Part shown: in pieces, positions 28,051 to 37,811 of the stretch
How positions within the stretch are numbered: position 1 is the stretch's first letter
How the letters are laid out: every line of letters begins with the position of its first letter
Source: Parvibaculum sp.
GTDB lineage: Bacteria; Pseudomonadota; Alphaproteobacteria; Parvibaculales; Parvibaculaceae
Direction: 5' to 3'
Length of the DNA: 64,000 bases
Assembly (NCBI GenBank): GCA_002695905.1
Contig: NZQM01000119.1
Coordinates: forward strand, 1 to 64,000
Position numbers and translations under genes: made by a program
Notes under the pieces: generated by a model
The model's database searches: none
What the model was told of the DNA's origin: nothing
What the model saw: the letters and a program-made list of their open reading frames with translations, nothing else

Positions 28051-29376
28051 ATGACCCGTTCTTCGCTTTCTCTTGCTCTTAAGTATGACCGGCCGGTGCC
28101 GCGCTACACGAGCTATCCCACAGCCCCTCATTTTTCAGACAGCGTGGGAGAGGATGTGTATCGCGCGTGGCTGGCGGAGCTCGATCCCTCCAATCCCCTA
28201 TCGCTCTACATTCACGTGCCTTTTTGTGCGGCGATGTGCTGGTTCTGCGGGTGCAACACCAAGATTGTGGCGCGCTATGACCCGGTCGCGTCTTACGTCG
28301 ATCATGTTCTGAAGGAAATTGCGCTCCTTGCGGAGGCGTTGCCGACCCGCTTTCCCGTTGCTCATGTTCATTGGGGTGGGGGCAGCCCTACTATGCTGAC
28401 GCCGGATGATTGGGCGCGCATGGTGGAGGTGCTGAAAACTCACTTTGATCTCAGCGATGATGTGGAGCTGGCGGTGGAACTCGATCCTCGCACGGCGACA
28501 GAAAGTTATGTGCAGGCTTTGGCTGATGCTGGTGTCAGCCGGGTCAGTATTGGTGTGCAGGATTTTGATGAGCGCGTTCAAGAAGCCATCAACCGTATCC
28601 AGCCCTATGACATGACCGCCCGCGTGGTAGGCTGGCTTCAGGACGCGGGGATCTGGGCGATTAATATGGATCTCATGTATGGGCTGCCGCATCAAACCGT
28701 TGATACTGTGATGGATCAGGTTGATCTTGCGGTCTCTTTGGAACCGCAACGGGTGGCGCTTTTTGGCTATGCCCATGTGCCGTGGATGAAGAGCCATCAG
28801 AAAATGATTGATGAAGCGGCGCTGCCAGATGTTGAAGCGCGTTTCGCGCAGTTTGAGGCGGCTCGCGCGCGCTTGATTGCGCTCGGCTATGTTGCCGTTG
28901 GGTTTGATCATTTTGCGCTCCCTGGGGACCCGCTGGCGGGTGAGGGCGTGCAGCGGAATTTCCAGGGCTATACAAGCGATGATGCGGAAACACTGATCGG
29001 GCTTGGGGCATCTTCAATCGGGTCCTTGCCGCAAGGCTATGTGCAGAACCAACCGTCGCTTGCTTCCTACAAAGACGCCGTGCAGGCGGGGCATCTGCCC
29101 ATCGTTAAGGGACGATCTTTAAGTGAAGATGACCGAGAGCGGCGGGACATTATCAATGATCTTATGTGCACGCTGCGGGCCGACCTTGCCGGTGGGCGCG
29201 ACCATTATCAAAGAGAACTGAAATGTCTGGAACCGCTCATGGATGATGGTTTGGTTGAACTGCAAGGCGACCGTCTGGTGGTTACGGAAGAGGGACGTCC
29301 GCTGGTGCGTGTCGCTGCCGCTGCCTTTGATACCTATCTCGCAAATGAGGCAGGTAGGCACTCCAAGGCTGTGTAG
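28051..29376 (+). CDS. hemN: oxygen-independent coproporphyrinogen III oxidase (radical SAM)
   Basis: PRYTSYPTAPHF...SLYIHVPFCAAMCWFCGCNTKI (CxxxCxxC), HWGGGSPTML, GVQDFDERVQEAINRIQP; start MTRSSLSLALKYDRPVPRY at 28051. Confidence 0.96.
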   Translation: MTRSSLSLALKYDRPVPRYTSYPTAPHFSDSVGEDVYRAWLAELDPSNPLSLYIHVPFCAAMCWFCGCNTKIVARYDPVASYVDHVLKEIALLAEALPTRFPVAHVHWGGGSPTMLTPDDWARMVEVLKTHFDLSDDVELAVELDPRTATESYVQALADAGVSRVSIGVQDFDERVQEAINRIQPYDMTARVVGWLQDAGIWAINMDLMYGLPHQTVDTVMDQVDLAVSLEPQRVALFGYAHVPWMKSHQKMIDEAALPDVEARFAQFEAARARLIALGYVAVGFDHFALPGDPLAGEGVQRNFQGYTSDDAETLIGLGASSIGSLPQGYVQNQPSLASYKDAVQAGHLPIVKGRSLSEDDRERRDIINDLMCTLRADLAGGRDHYQRELKCLEPLMDDGLVELQGDRLVVTEEGRPLVRVAAAAFDTYLANEAGRHSKAV

Positions 29377-29384
29377 GGGGCTCT

Positions 29385-29846
29385 TTAGGCTACGACCGGG
29401 AAGGCGCTGAGCTGCCTTAAGGCTTCGCCTGTGACCATGGCGCAGGCTGATGAGACATTCAGCGACCTGGCACCAGGCGCCATAGGGATAAAGAGGCGGG
29501 CCTCGGCGCGGTTGTGGACATGGTCCGGCACGCCAGCGCTCTCCCGGCCCATGAGCAGGATATCGCCGTTTTTAAATGCGAAGTCCTGATAGGGCTCCGC
29601 AGAGGCTGTGGTCATGAGGATCAGGCGGGTTTCGGGCTTGAGATTCTCCAGATACGCCTCCCACGAATCGAAGCGATGCATGGCCGCGATCGTCAGGTAG
29701 TCCAATCCTGCCCGTTTCAGGCCCCTGTCTGAGAGCGGGAAACCGCAGGGCTCGATAATATCCACAGGAACCCCCAGACAGGCTCCCAAACGCAGAATAT
29801 TCCCAGTATTCTGCGGTATATCGGGTTCAAACAGGGCAATTCGCAT
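29385..29846 (-). CDS. trmL: tRNA (cytidine(34)-2'-O)-methyltransferase, SPOUT family
   Basis: MRIALFEPDIPQNTGNILRLGACLGVPVDIIEPCGFPLSDRGLKRAGLDY...LLMGRESAGVP...LNVSSACAMVTGEALRQL. Confidence 0.95.
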   Translation of the reverse strand: MRIALFEPDIPQNTGNILRLGACLGVPVDIIEPCGFPLSDRGLKRAGLDYLTIAAMHRFDSWEAYLENLKPETRLILMTTASAEPYQDFAFKNGDILLMGRESAGVPDHVHNRAEARLFIPMAPGARSLNVSSACAMVTGEALRQLSAFPVVA

Positions 29847-29953
29847 CGTTTACGGTTTCCTCAAACAGCCATGGCATGCGTTAGGTGATGTCGCACAGAT
29901 CGCCGCATGCGTCATCCTGCCACTTCAAAGTCCCAAGGACTGGACAATTTATG

Positions 29954-30005
29954 TGTGGAATGCCACAAACGCGGCAATGCGGGGACGAGGGGACAAAGCC
30001 CCGCA
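29954..30005. promoter_or_regulatory. two consecutive inverted repeats in the petA upstream region
   Basis: TGTGG-AATG-CCACA (29954-29967) followed by TGCGGGG (29978-29984)/CCCCGCA (29999-30005). Confidence 0.4.
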
Positions 30006-30090
30006 AATTACGGTTTTGGGCGTCGGTCCTGGCCATCTGACGATGGTCAAACGGGCTGGCGTAGTACATTAAACAAAGGAGACCTCAACC

Positions 30091-30624
30091 GTGGCAACCA
30101 CCGACACGGATGAGCCGACACGGCGCGATTTTCTTTACGTCGCCACCGGCGCTTTTGCAGCAATTGGCGTGGCTGGCGCAGTCTGGCCGCTGATCGACCA
30201 AATGAACCCGGATGCGTCTACATTGGCTCTCTCTTCGATTGAAACTGATATTTCGGATGTTGAAGTTGGACAGTCCGTTACCGTCAAATGGCGCGGTAAG
30301 CCCGTCTTTATTCGCCATCGTACCGCTAAGGAAATCGCCGAAGCTGAGGCGGTTGACGTTTCAACACTCAGAGACCCGCAGACCGATGAAGAGCGGGTAA
30401 TCAAGAAAGAGTGGCTCATTCAAATCGGCATTTGCACTCACTTGGGCTGTGTTCCAAAGGGGCAAAAAGTTGGGGATGACAAGGGTGACTACAATGGCTG
30501 GTTCTGTCCTTGCCATGGATCACATTATGACTCTGCAGGGCGTATCCGCAAAGGTCCGGCGCCGCTGAACCTTATTTTGCCAGAATATACCTTTCTCACT
30601 GACGAAAAAATCAAGATTGGCTAG
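30091..30624 (+). CDS. petA: ubiquinol-cytochrome c reductase Rieske iron-sulfur subunit
   Basis: [31 protein letters not shown]; Rieske motifs CTHLGC and CPCHGSHYD. Confidence 0.97.
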   Translation: MATTDTDEPTRRDFLYVATGAFAAIGVAGAVWPLIDQMNPDASTLALSSIETDISDVEVGQSVTVKWRGKPVFIRHRTAKEIAEAEAVDVSTLRDPQTDEERVIKKEWLIQIGICTHLGCVPKGQKVGDDKGDYNGWFCPCHGSHYDSAGRIRKGPAPLNLILPEYTFLTDEKIKIG

Positions 30625-30636
30625 GGGATTCAGACC

Positions 30637-31923
30637 ATGAGTGGTGAAAGCATTTATCAGCCATCTAATGGCTTTACCAAATGGATGGATGATCGTCTTC
30701 CGATTATGCGTCTAGGGTATGACTCCTTTATCGTCTATCCGACGCCTCGAAATCTGAACTACTGGTGGACGTTCGGGGCAATCCTGACATTTGCCCTGGC
30801 GGTCCAGATTGTGACAGGCATTGTGTTGGCAATGCACTACACGCCGCATGCGAACATGGCGTTCGATAGTGTTGAACACATTATGCGGGACGTAAATTAT
30901 GGCTGGCTCATTCGCTATGTGCATGCGAACGGCGCCTCCATGTTCTTCCTTGCGGTTTACATCCATATGTTCCGAAGTCTCTATTACGGCTCCTACAAAG
31001 CGCCGCGTGAGGTGCTATGGATCCTGGGTGTGCTGATCTACCTTCTGATGATGGCCTCTGCCTTTATGGGCTATGTGCTTCCTTGGGGACAGATGAGCTT
31101 CTGGGGTGCAACGGTTATCACCAACCTGTTTGGCGCGATCCCATTGATCGGTGATCCATTGCGGGAATGGCTCTGGGGCGGGTTCGCGATTGATAACCCA
31201 ACACTTAACCGTTTCTTTTCCCTTCACTACCTTGTCCCCTTCCTGATTGTAGGAGTTGTGGCGCTCCACATATGGGCGCTGCACGTGACGGGTCAGAACA
31301 ATCCAACTGGGATTGAAGTGAAGGATGACCAGGACACGGTCCGGTTCACACCTTATGCAACAATCAAAGACGTTTTTGGTCTGTCGCTCTTCTTGCTGCT
31401 GTTTGGCTATTTCGTATTCTTCAACCCGAATGCGCTGGGCCATGCAGACAATTACATTGAAGCGAACCCGATGGTTACGCCGGTACATATTGTACCGGAA
31501 TGGTATCTCTTGCCGTTCTATGCGATCCTGCGGGCCATCACGTTCGACATTGGCCCAATCGACTCCAAGCTTGGTGGTGTGATCGCCATGTTCGCATCGA
31601 TTGCAATCCTGTTTGTGCTGCCGTGGCTTGATACATCGAAAGTGCGTTCGGCGCGCTTCCGTCCACTGTTCCGTCAGTTCTTCTGGATTTTTGTGGCCGT
31701 TTGTTTGGGGCTTGGTTATCTCGGCGGACAGCCGGCAGAAGGTGGATATGTGATTGCCGCTCAAATCCTGACGGCTTACTACTTCGCTCATTTCCTCATC
31801 ATCCTGCCGGTCCTGGGCCTCGTCGAGAAGACGAAACCTTTGCCGGAGAGCATTGCGCAATCGGTGCTGAGCGGCGGGGGCGGTTCGTCTGAAGCGGCCG
31901 CGTCTCCAGAGACACGCGGATAA
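30637..31923 (+). CDS. petB: cytochrome b
   Basis: [31 protein letters not shown]...[19 protein letters not shown]...[15 protein letters not shown]. Confidence 0.98.
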   Translation: MSGESIYQPSNGFTKWMDDRLPIMRLGYDSFIVYPTPRNLNYWWTFGAILTFALAVQIVTGIVLAMHYTPHANMAFDSVEHIMRDVNYGWLIRYVHANGASMFFLAVYIHMFRSLYYGSYKAPREVLWILGVLIYLLMMASAFMGYVLPWGQMSFWGATVITNLFGAIPLIGDPLREWLWGGFAIDNPTLNRFFSLHYLVPFLIVGVVALHIWALHVTGQNNPTGIEVKDDQDTVRFTPYATIKDVFGLSLFLLLFGYFVFFNPNALGHADNYIEANPMVTPVHIVPEWYLLPFYAILRAITFDIGPIDSKLGGVIAMFASIAILFVLPWLDTSKVRSARFRPLFRQFFWIFVAVCLGLGYLGGQPAEGGYVIAAQILTAYYFAHFLIILPVLGLVEKTKPLPESIAQSVLSGGGGSSEAAASPETRG

Positions 31924-31934
31924 GGGGCGGAATA

Positions 31935-32774
31935 ATGACCACACAAATGAACGAAACAGAGAGCCGTCCTTGCATTTTTACCCGCGCATGTAGCGTTGTT
32001 CCCTTTCTGGGAGCAGTCGCGATCATCGTGCTTGGGACAATGTTCCTCACGATGGGCGGCGCAAAGGCTGCCGTTTCTGCTAAAGAGCTGAAGGAACGTG
32101 ACTGGTCGTTTGAAGCGCCCTTTGGGACGTTTGACCGTTCAGCGCTGCGGCGTGGCTATAAGGTCTATTCAGAAGTCTGCGCAGCTTGTCACGCGATGGA
32201 CCTCATGAGGTTCCGCAACCTGGCGCAGCCTGGTGGTCCGGAATTCACTGAAGATGAGGTGAAGACTATTGCAGCGGACTACACGATTGAAGATGGTCCT
32301 GATGACTACGGGGACATGTTCGAGCGGCCTCGCATTCCTGCCGATGCCTTTCCGGCACCGTTTGCGAATGAGAATGCGGCTCGTGCCTCAAATGGCGGTG
32401 CTTTGCCTCCTGACCTGTCGGTGATCATCAAGGCTCGTGCAGGTGAGGAAAACTACATCTATTCCCTTCTGACTGGCTATGAAGATGCGCCGGACGGTTT
32501 CGATGTGCCTCCAGGCATGAGTTACAACGCCTACTTCTACGGCCGTCTGCTAGCTATGGCGAACCCGCTGTCGGATGAGATTGTCGACTATGAAGACGGT
32601 ACTCCGATGACGGTGGATCAGTATGCCAAGGACGTGACCACGTTCCTGACGTGGGCGTCTGAGCCAACCCGTGAAGCACGACACCGTCTGGGCTTCCAGG
32701 TCATGATCTTCCTGACCGTCTTTGCAGGTCTTATGTATTTCACAATGCGCAAGGTCTGGGCTGACGCTCACTAA
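31935..32774 (+). CDS. petC: cytochrome c1
   Basis: CAACH heme motif; RRGYKVYSEVCAACHAMDLMRFRNL; LPPDLSVIIKAR; C-terminal TM anchor. Confidence 0.96.
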   Translation: MTTQMNETESRPCIFTRACSVVPFLGAVAIIVLGTMFLTMGGAKAAVSAKELKERDWSFEAPFGTFDRSALRRGYKVYSEVCAACHAMDLMRFRNLAQPGGPEFTEDEVKTIAADYTIEDGPDDYGDMFERPRIPADAFPAPFANENAARASNGGALPPDLSVIIKARAGEENYIYSLLTGYEDAPDGFDVPPGMSYNAYFYGRLLAMANPLSDEIVDYEDGTPMTVDQYAKDVTTFLTWASEPTREARHRLGFQVMIFLTVFAGLMYFTMRKVWADAH

Positions 32775-32798
32775 ACATTGCATAGGCATGACATGATT

Positions 32799-32826
32799 AG
32801 GGCTCCCGCTTCGGGGGCCCTTTTTC
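32799..32826 (+). terminator. Rho-independent terminator after petABC
   Basis: AGGGCTCCCG-CTT-CGGGGGCCCT followed by TTTTT. Confidence 0.85.
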
Positions 32827-32835
32827 ATTTTACAC

Positions 32836-32892
32836 CGCATTTCCGGACGGAAAACCCCAAGTCTGTTTCGGCACTTTTCCTGGAAATGTTCT
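32836..32892. repeat. dispersed intergenic imperfect inverted repeat, copy B
   Basis: GCATTTCCGGACGGAAAACCCC...CGGCACTTTTCCTGGAAATGTTC. Confidence 0.65.
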
Positions 32893-32924
32893 AGGCTGCT
32901 CCCATAAGCGTGGTCGGAGGTAAA

Positions 32925-33797
32925 ATGACAAAAACGATCTTAGGTGTATTGGGCGGAAGTGGGGTCTATGACTTTCCGGGCCTTGAGAATGAGCGCTGGG
33001 AGCGGGTGGAGAGCCCCTGGGGTGAGGCCTCAGATGAGCTTCACTTTGGCGAGCTTGATGGCGTTCAGCTTGTCTTTCTGCCGCGTCACGGACGCGGGCA
33101 CGTTCACAGTCCGAGTTCGATCAATTACCGCGCAAACATTGACGTTCTGAAACGGGTCGGGGTGACGGACATTGTCTCTGTGTCAGCCGTCGGCTCTCTC
33201 AAGGAAGAATTGCCACCCGGTCATTTTGTGATCGTGGATCAGTTCATCGACCGGACGTTTGCGCGAGAGAAGAGCTTCTTTGGCGAAGGATGCGTCGCCC
33301 ATGTCTCTATGGCGGATCCGGTGAATACGCGCCTGGGTGACTTGTTGGAAGCGGCCTGTGCGGCCGAGGACATCCCTCACACACGCGGCGGGACCTATCT
33401 TGCTATGGAGGGGCCGCAATTCTCGTCGCGCGCTGAGTCGGAGCTCTACCGTTCCTGGGGTTGTTCTGTGATCGGCATGACCAACATGCCGGAGGCGAAG
33501 CTCGCCCGGGAAGCAGAGATCTGTTACGCCACTGTTGCGATGGTGACGGATTATGACTGCTGGCATCCTCACGAAGAAGATGTGGATGTGGCCCAGGTCA
33601 TTCAGATTTTGATGGACAATGCGGAAAGGTCGCGGGCGATGCTGCGTGGGTTGATCGGCTCTATCGCTGGTAAAGATAGGAAGCCCTGTCCGCAGGGACA
33701 TGATCAGGCGCTGGAGATGGCCATTATCACAGGGCCTGAGGCACGAGATCCTGACCTGCTTGCTAAACTTGATGCGGTTGCCGGCCGCGTGTTGTAA
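32925..33797 (+). CDS. mtnP: S-methyl-5'-thioadenosine phosphorylase
   Basis: LGVLGGSGVYDFPGLE...FLPRHGRGHVHSPSSINYRANIDVLKRVGVTDIVSVSAVGSLKEELPPGHFVIVDQFIDRT...YLAMEGPQFSSRAESELYRSWGCSVIGMTNMPEAKLAREAEICYATVAMVTDYDCWH. Confidence 0.96.
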   Translation: MTKTILGVLGGSGVYDFPGLENERWERVESPWGEASDELHFGELDGVQLVFLPRHGRGHVHSPSSINYRANIDVLKRVGVTDIVSVSAVGSLKEELPPGHFVIVDQFIDRTFAREKSFFGEGCVAHVSMADPVNTRLGDLLEAACAAEDIPHTRGGTYLAMEGPQFSSRAESELYRSWGCSVIGMTNMPEAKLAREAEICYATVAMVTDYDCWHPHEEDVDVAQVIQILMDNAERSRAMLRGLIGSIAGKDRKPCPQGHDQALEMAIITGPEARDPDLLAKLDAVAGRVL

Positions 33798-33800
33798 CGG

Positions 33801-33858
33801 TGCGCGTATCCTGACTGAAAACCGCCGGGAAGTTTCGGCGCTTTTCCTGGAAGCGCTC
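33801..33858. repeat. dispersed intergenic imperfect inverted repeat, copy C
   Basis: GCGCGTATCCTGACTGAAAACCGCCG...CGGCGCTTTTCCTGGAAGCGCTC; fills most of the mtnP-apt gap. Confidence 0.6.
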
Positions 33859-33871
33859 GGAGAAAGACAAA

Positions 33872-34402
33872 ATGAAAAAAATCGAAGACTATATTCGCAC
33901 CATTCCGGATTACCCTAAGCCAGGCATTCAGTTTCGCGATGTCACAACGCTTCTGTCTGATGCGCAGGGGTTCCGGCAATCTGTCGATGCATTGGTTCAG
34001 CTTCATGTTGGTGCCAACATTGATATGGTTGCAGGCATTGAGGCGCGGGGCTTCATTCTTGGGGGGGCCGTCGCTCATCAGTTGGGCAAGGGCTTCATTC
34101 CCGTTCGTAAAAAAGGCAAGCTGCCTGCCGAAACCATGGGCCAGGAATATGAGCTTGAATATGGCACCGACATTGTAGAGATCCACACGGACGCGGTCAC
34201 CAAAGGGGCCAATATTCTGCTGGTCGATGATCTGATCGCCACAGGCGGGACCGCTGAGGCTGCAGTTAAGTTGATTGGCCGAGCGGGTGGCAATGTGCTG
34301 GGTGCGAGCTTTGTGATCGAGCTGCCCGCGCTTGGTGGTCGTGACCGCCTTGAAGGCTATGACATTGAAGTTCTGTCGCTCTGTATCTTTGAAGGGGACT
34401 AG
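33872..34402 (+). CDS. apt: adenine phosphoribosyltransferase
   Basis: IRTIPDYPKPGIQFRDVTTLLSD...GIEARGFILGGAVAHQLGKGFIPVRKKGKLP...VLLVDDLIATGGTAEAA-type PRPP motif. Confidence 0.97.
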   Translation: MKKIEDYIRTIPDYPKPGIQFRDVTTLLSDAQGFRQSVDALVQLHVGANIDMVAGIEARGFILGGAVAHQLGKGFIPVRKKGKLPAETMGQEYELEYGTDIVEIHTDAVTKGANILLVDDLIATGGTAEAAVKLIGRAGGNVLGASFVIELPALGGRDRLEGYDIEVLSLCIFEGD

Positions 34403-34407
34403 AAGCG

Positions 34408-35499
34408 ATGCGCATAGACGGCAAACATATGCGCACCATCTGGCTGAACGAGGATGGATGGACCGTCTCCATCATTGATCAACGCAACCTTCCACATGTT
34501 TTTGAGGTCGCGGTCTTGCGAGACCTGAACGATGCTGCCCGGGCCATCAAAGACATGGCTGTGCGCGGCGCGCCGCTAATCGGGGCGACAGCCGCCTTTG
34601 GACTGGCGCTGGCGTTCCGCGACGATCCCTCGGACGCTGGACTTAAGGAAGCCTATGCTCGCCTGCATGCGACACGGCCAACGGCCATCAACCTCAAATG
34701 GGCGTTGGACCAGGTGTCTGATGCCGTGCGCCACCATGTGCCGCATACGCGTGCCGAAGCCGCTTACGCAAAGGCAGCGGAGATCGTTGAGGCTGATGTT
34801 GAGGTGAGCCGCCGGATTGGTGAGCATGGCGCGTCACTGATCAAGGGCATTGCGGAAGTAAATGGCGGTAAGCCCGTCAATATGCTGACCCATTGCAATG
34901 CCGGGTGGCTTGCAACCATTGATTGGGGTACGGCGACGGCGCCGCTTTATGTGGCGCGGGAGCAGGGGGTACCCCTCCATGTCTGGGTCGATGAAACCCG
35001 TCCCCGCAATCAGGGCGCCGCACTCACGGCCTATGAATTGGGGCAGGAGGGCATTCCCCATACGGTGATCGTCGACAATGCGGGCGGTCATCTGATCCAG
35101 AAGGCCCAAGTGGATCTGTGCATTGTCGGCACTGACCGAACGGCGGCCAATGGCGATGTGTGCAACAAGATCGGGACTTACCTCAAAGCACTTGCGGCGT
35201 TTGATAATGATGTGCCGTTCTATGTAGCACTTCCCCATACGACAATTGATTGGGAACTGGACCGGGGTGCGGACATTCCCATTGAGGAACGAAGTGCGCG
35301 AGAGGTGACGCATGTCTCGGGGCGAACCACCGATGGACAGGTTCACGAGGTCCAGGTGAGTGCGGTGGGCAGCGATGCAGCCAACCCTGCCTTTGACGTA
35401 ACTCCAGCTCGTCTCGTGACATCTCTTGTGACCGACAGAGGGATTTGTGCGGCCTCACGTGAAGGGCTTCTCTCGCTTTTTCCGGAGAAGAGACCTTGA
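34408..35499 (+). CDS. mtnA: S-methyl-5-thioribose-1-phosphate isomerase
   Basis: AIKDMAVRGAPLIGATAAFGLAL...MLTHCNAGWLATIDWGTATAPLY...VWVDETRPRNQGAALTAYEL...VDLCIVGTDRTAANGDVCNKIGTY. Confidence 0.96.
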   Translation: MRIDGKHMRTIWLNEDGWTVSIIDQRNLPHVFEVAVLRDLNDAARAIKDMAVRGAPLIGATAAFGLALAFRDDPSDAGLKEAYARLHATRPTAINLKWALDQVSDAVRHHVPHTRAEAAYAKAAEIVEADVEVSRRIGEHGASLIKGIAEVNGGKPVNMLTHCNAGWLATIDWGTATAPLYVAREQGVPLHVWVDETRPRNQGAALTAYELGQEGIPHTVIVDNAGGHLIQKAQVDLCIVGTDRTAANGDVCNKIGTYLKALAAFDNDVPFYVALPHTTIDWELDRGADIPIEERSAREVTHVSGRTTDGQVHEVQVSAVGSDAANPAFDVTPARLVTSLVTDRGICAASREGLLSLFPEKRP

Positions 35500-36131
35500 G
35501 CGCACTTGCACAATCGGTGATTGATACAGCCTTGACCATGTCGACATCCGGCCTGTCTGCAGGACGGTCTGGCAATGTGTCTGTTCGCGACGGTGATCGT
35601 ATTCTGATCACTCCCACCGGCATGGCTTATGAAGAACTTGTGGTGTCGGACATTGTCTCCATGGGGCTGGATGGGTCCGTGCCGCCAGGTTCTCGTAAGC
35701 CGTCGTCGGAATGGCATTTTCATGCAGCCATCTGTGCTGCAAGACAAGACGTGAACGCCATTGTTCATACGCATTCAAATGCTGCAACGGCGCTGGCCTG
35801 CCTGGAAGAAGGAATACCTGCTTTCCACTATATGGTTGCGGCGGCGGGCGGTACAGACATCAGGTGTGCCCCTTACGCGACCTTTGGAACGGAAGAATTG
35901 GCAGCTCTTGCCGTGGAGGCCCTTGAGGACCGCAATGCCTGTCTGCTTGCGCATCATGGGGTGATCGCCTGCGGCGCGGACCTCGTAAAAGCCTATGATC
36001 TCGCCGTCGAAGTAGAGACGCTCGCGGAACAATATGGCCGCGCTCGTTTGCTTGGCACGGTGCCGTTGCTAAGTGATGACGAGATGCAGCGCGTCCTTGA
36101 GAAGTTCAAAGGATATGGTCAGCAGAAATAG
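35496..36131 (+). CDS. class II aldolase/adducin family protein
   Basis: RSGNVSVRDGDRILITPTGMAYEEL...PSSEWHFHAAICAARQDVNAIVHTHSNAATALACLEEGIPAFHYMVAAAGG; start overlaps the mtnA stop by 4 nt. Confidence 0.9.
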   Translation: MSALAQSVIDTALTMSTSGLSAGRSGNVSVRDGDRILITPTGMAYEELVVSDIVSMGLDGSVPPGSRKPSSEWHFHAAICAARQDVNAIVHTHSNAATALACLEEGIPAFHYMVAAAGGTDIRCAPYATFGTEELAALAVEALEDRNACLLAHHGVIACGADLVKAYDLAVEVETLAEQYGRARLLGTVPLLSDDEMQRVLEKFKGYGQQK

Positions 36132-36181
36132 GTCGCCTTGGCGGACTGGTTTCTTCTAGGCTTCAAGCTTGGAGAGCGAAT

Positions 36182-36601
36182 ATGGCTGATGACTATGTAG
36201 AACGACTGAACGCATTCGCCGCCAACAAACATCCAGGACATGTGGGTGTGTCGCTCACCTACTGCGATGCGGATCGCGTGGAAGGACAACTCACTGTTAC
36301 GCAGCCTGTGATCGCGGGAACGGGCTTTCTCTGGGCACCGGTTGTAATCACCTTGGCAGATTGGCTGTGTGCGGCGGGTATGTCGCCGAACCTGCCTAAA
36401 GGTGCCAGTTTCACCACCGTTGAACTGAAGACCAATTTCCTGGGGAGTGCTCGGGAAGGAGAGGTTGTTTCAGGCGTTGCGCGGCCGGCGCATAAGGGTC
36501 GGACAACGCATGTCTGGGATGTTGAGGTAAAGAATGAGACCTCGGGTAAGACCATTGCGCTTTTTCGGTGCACGCAGATGATCCTTTACCCGAAATCATG
36601 A
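36182..36601 (+). CDS. PaaI family thioesterase (hotdog fold)
   Basis: GVSLTYCDADRVEGQLTVTQPVIAGTGFLWAPVVITLADWLCAAG...FTTVELKTNFLGSAREGEVVSGVARPAHKGRTTHVWDVEV. Confidence 0.85.
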   Translation: MADDYVERLNAFAANKHPGHVGVSLTYCDADRVEGQLTVTQPVIAGTGFLWAPVVITLADWLCAAGMSPNLPKGASFTTVELKTNFLGSAREGEVVSGVARPAHKGRTTHVWDVEVKNETSGKTIALFRCTQMILYPKS

Positions 36602-36612
36602 AGCCTTCTGGC

Positions 36613-37305
36613 TCACGAAGCGTTGGCGAACCAGTCCAGTGTTCGGGTGAGCGCAAGGTCCGCAGCCTCTTGGGAATAGTGTTCCCGGCGGTCTGAGTTG
36701 AACCCGTGGTCGGCGTCGTAGATGTGCACTGTGATGTCGCGGCGTTTGTCCTTGAAGGACCGGACCCAATCGATCGGGATCGAAGCATCCTTGTCACCAA
36801 AATGAAGCATGGTGGGGACGGAGGGTGTTTCATCTTCCATGTCCATGATCAAGCGCCCATAATAACCGACGGCAGATGTGAGCCCGGTACAGCGGCAGGC
36901 TGCGAGCCAGGCCATAGATCCGCCATAGCAATAGCCCGTGATGTGAACGGTGCCGGTTCCTTGCGCTTTCAGGAAGTCGATGGCTGCTTGAATGTCACCT
37001 TGGGCGTTTGGCCCACCAAATTTCTGTGCCAGTTCAATTGAGCGTTGAAAACCCTCACCGGTATAGGCTGATTGCCAGTCTTTTTCGCCGCGGTCATACA
37101 TAGACGGCGCGATGACGGTGAAGCCCCGTTCCGCATATCCGTCACAGAGTTCTTTGATGTGGTCAGTGACACCAAAGATTTCCTGAATGAGTACAAGGCC
37201 CTGCCCATTTGATGGTGCGCCTGCATCCTGCGGTGTGACGAGATAGGCGCCAAGCGTGAAGCCTTGATCTCCCATCAGCTCAATCATCTTGCCCTTGCGG
37301 TTCAT
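36613..37305 (-). CDS. dienelactone hydrolase family protein
   Basis: GLVLIQEIFGVTDHIKELCDGYAERGFTVIAPSMYDR...VHITGYCYGGSMAWLAA; DADHGFNSDRR. Confidence 0.93.
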   Translation of the reverse strand: MNRKGKMIELMGDQGFTLGAYLVTPQDAGAPSNGQGLVLIQEIFGVTDHIKELCDGYAERGFTVIAPSMYDRGEKDWQSAYTGEGFQRSIELAQKFGGPNAQGDIQAAIDFLKAQGTGTVHITGYCYGGSMAWLAACRCTGLTSAVGYYGRLIMDMEDETPSVPTMLHFGDKDASIPIDWVRSFKDKRRDITVHIYDADHGFNSDRREHYSQEAADLALTRTLDWFANAS

Positions 37306-37811
37306 TGGGATGTCTCCTCGGGTGAATAGGGGTCACGGCGCTCAATCAGGCCTTGGCCGATAAAGGAGAATACCAACTCGCCGTTCTGATTGAAGCCTTC
37401 GTTCAGGCTGCGAATAATGCCTTGATTGGGTCGGCTTTTGAGATCCACTTTTTCGATCGTCGTGGTGCGGTAGGAGATGGTGTCCTCTGCGCGGACCGGC
37501 TTGATCCACCTAAGATCGAAGAAACCGGGGGAGGGGCCGCCTTGGGGCGCTTGGCGCCCGTTGGGCGCTGGTTTGCTTTCATCTTTAGGGGCGGTTTCTC
37601 GAGCCCCGATCATCAGTTTCATCCAGACGGCGGCAATGTGCCAGCCTGCGGCCACGAGCCCGCCAAAGTGCGAGTCTTTTGCGGCTTCCGGGTCTGTATG
37701 GAACGGCTGTGGATCGTACATTTTCGCGAAACGAATGATGTCGTCGCTGGTGAATGTATGGCTCCCCAGCTCCATGACGCGCCCGATTTCGATGTCCTCA
37801 AACCAGGCCAT
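37302..37811 (-). CDS. MaoC family dehydratase
   Basis: ELGSHTFTSDDIIRFAKMYDPQPFHTDPEAAKDSHFGGLVAAGWHIAAVWMKL. Confidence 0.92.
   Translation of the reverse strand: MAWFEDIEIGRVMELGSHTFTSDDIIRFAKMYDPQPFHTDPEAAKDSHFGGLVAAGWHIAAVWMKLMIGARETAPKDESKPAPNGRQAPQGGPSPGFFDLRWIKPVRAEDTISYRTTTIEKVDLKSRPNQGIIRSLNEGFNQNGELVFSFIGQGLIERRDPYSPEETSQ

Noticed and set aside
31015-31944. 309-aa minus-strand ORF opposite cytochrome b
   Set aside because: Antisense to strongly conserved petB; composition rich in Arg/His/Gln typical of shadow ORFs, no domain.
30091-32774. petABC as an unusual operon
   Set aside because: Gene order Rieske-cytochrome b-cytochrome c1 is the standard alphaproteobacterial arrangement.
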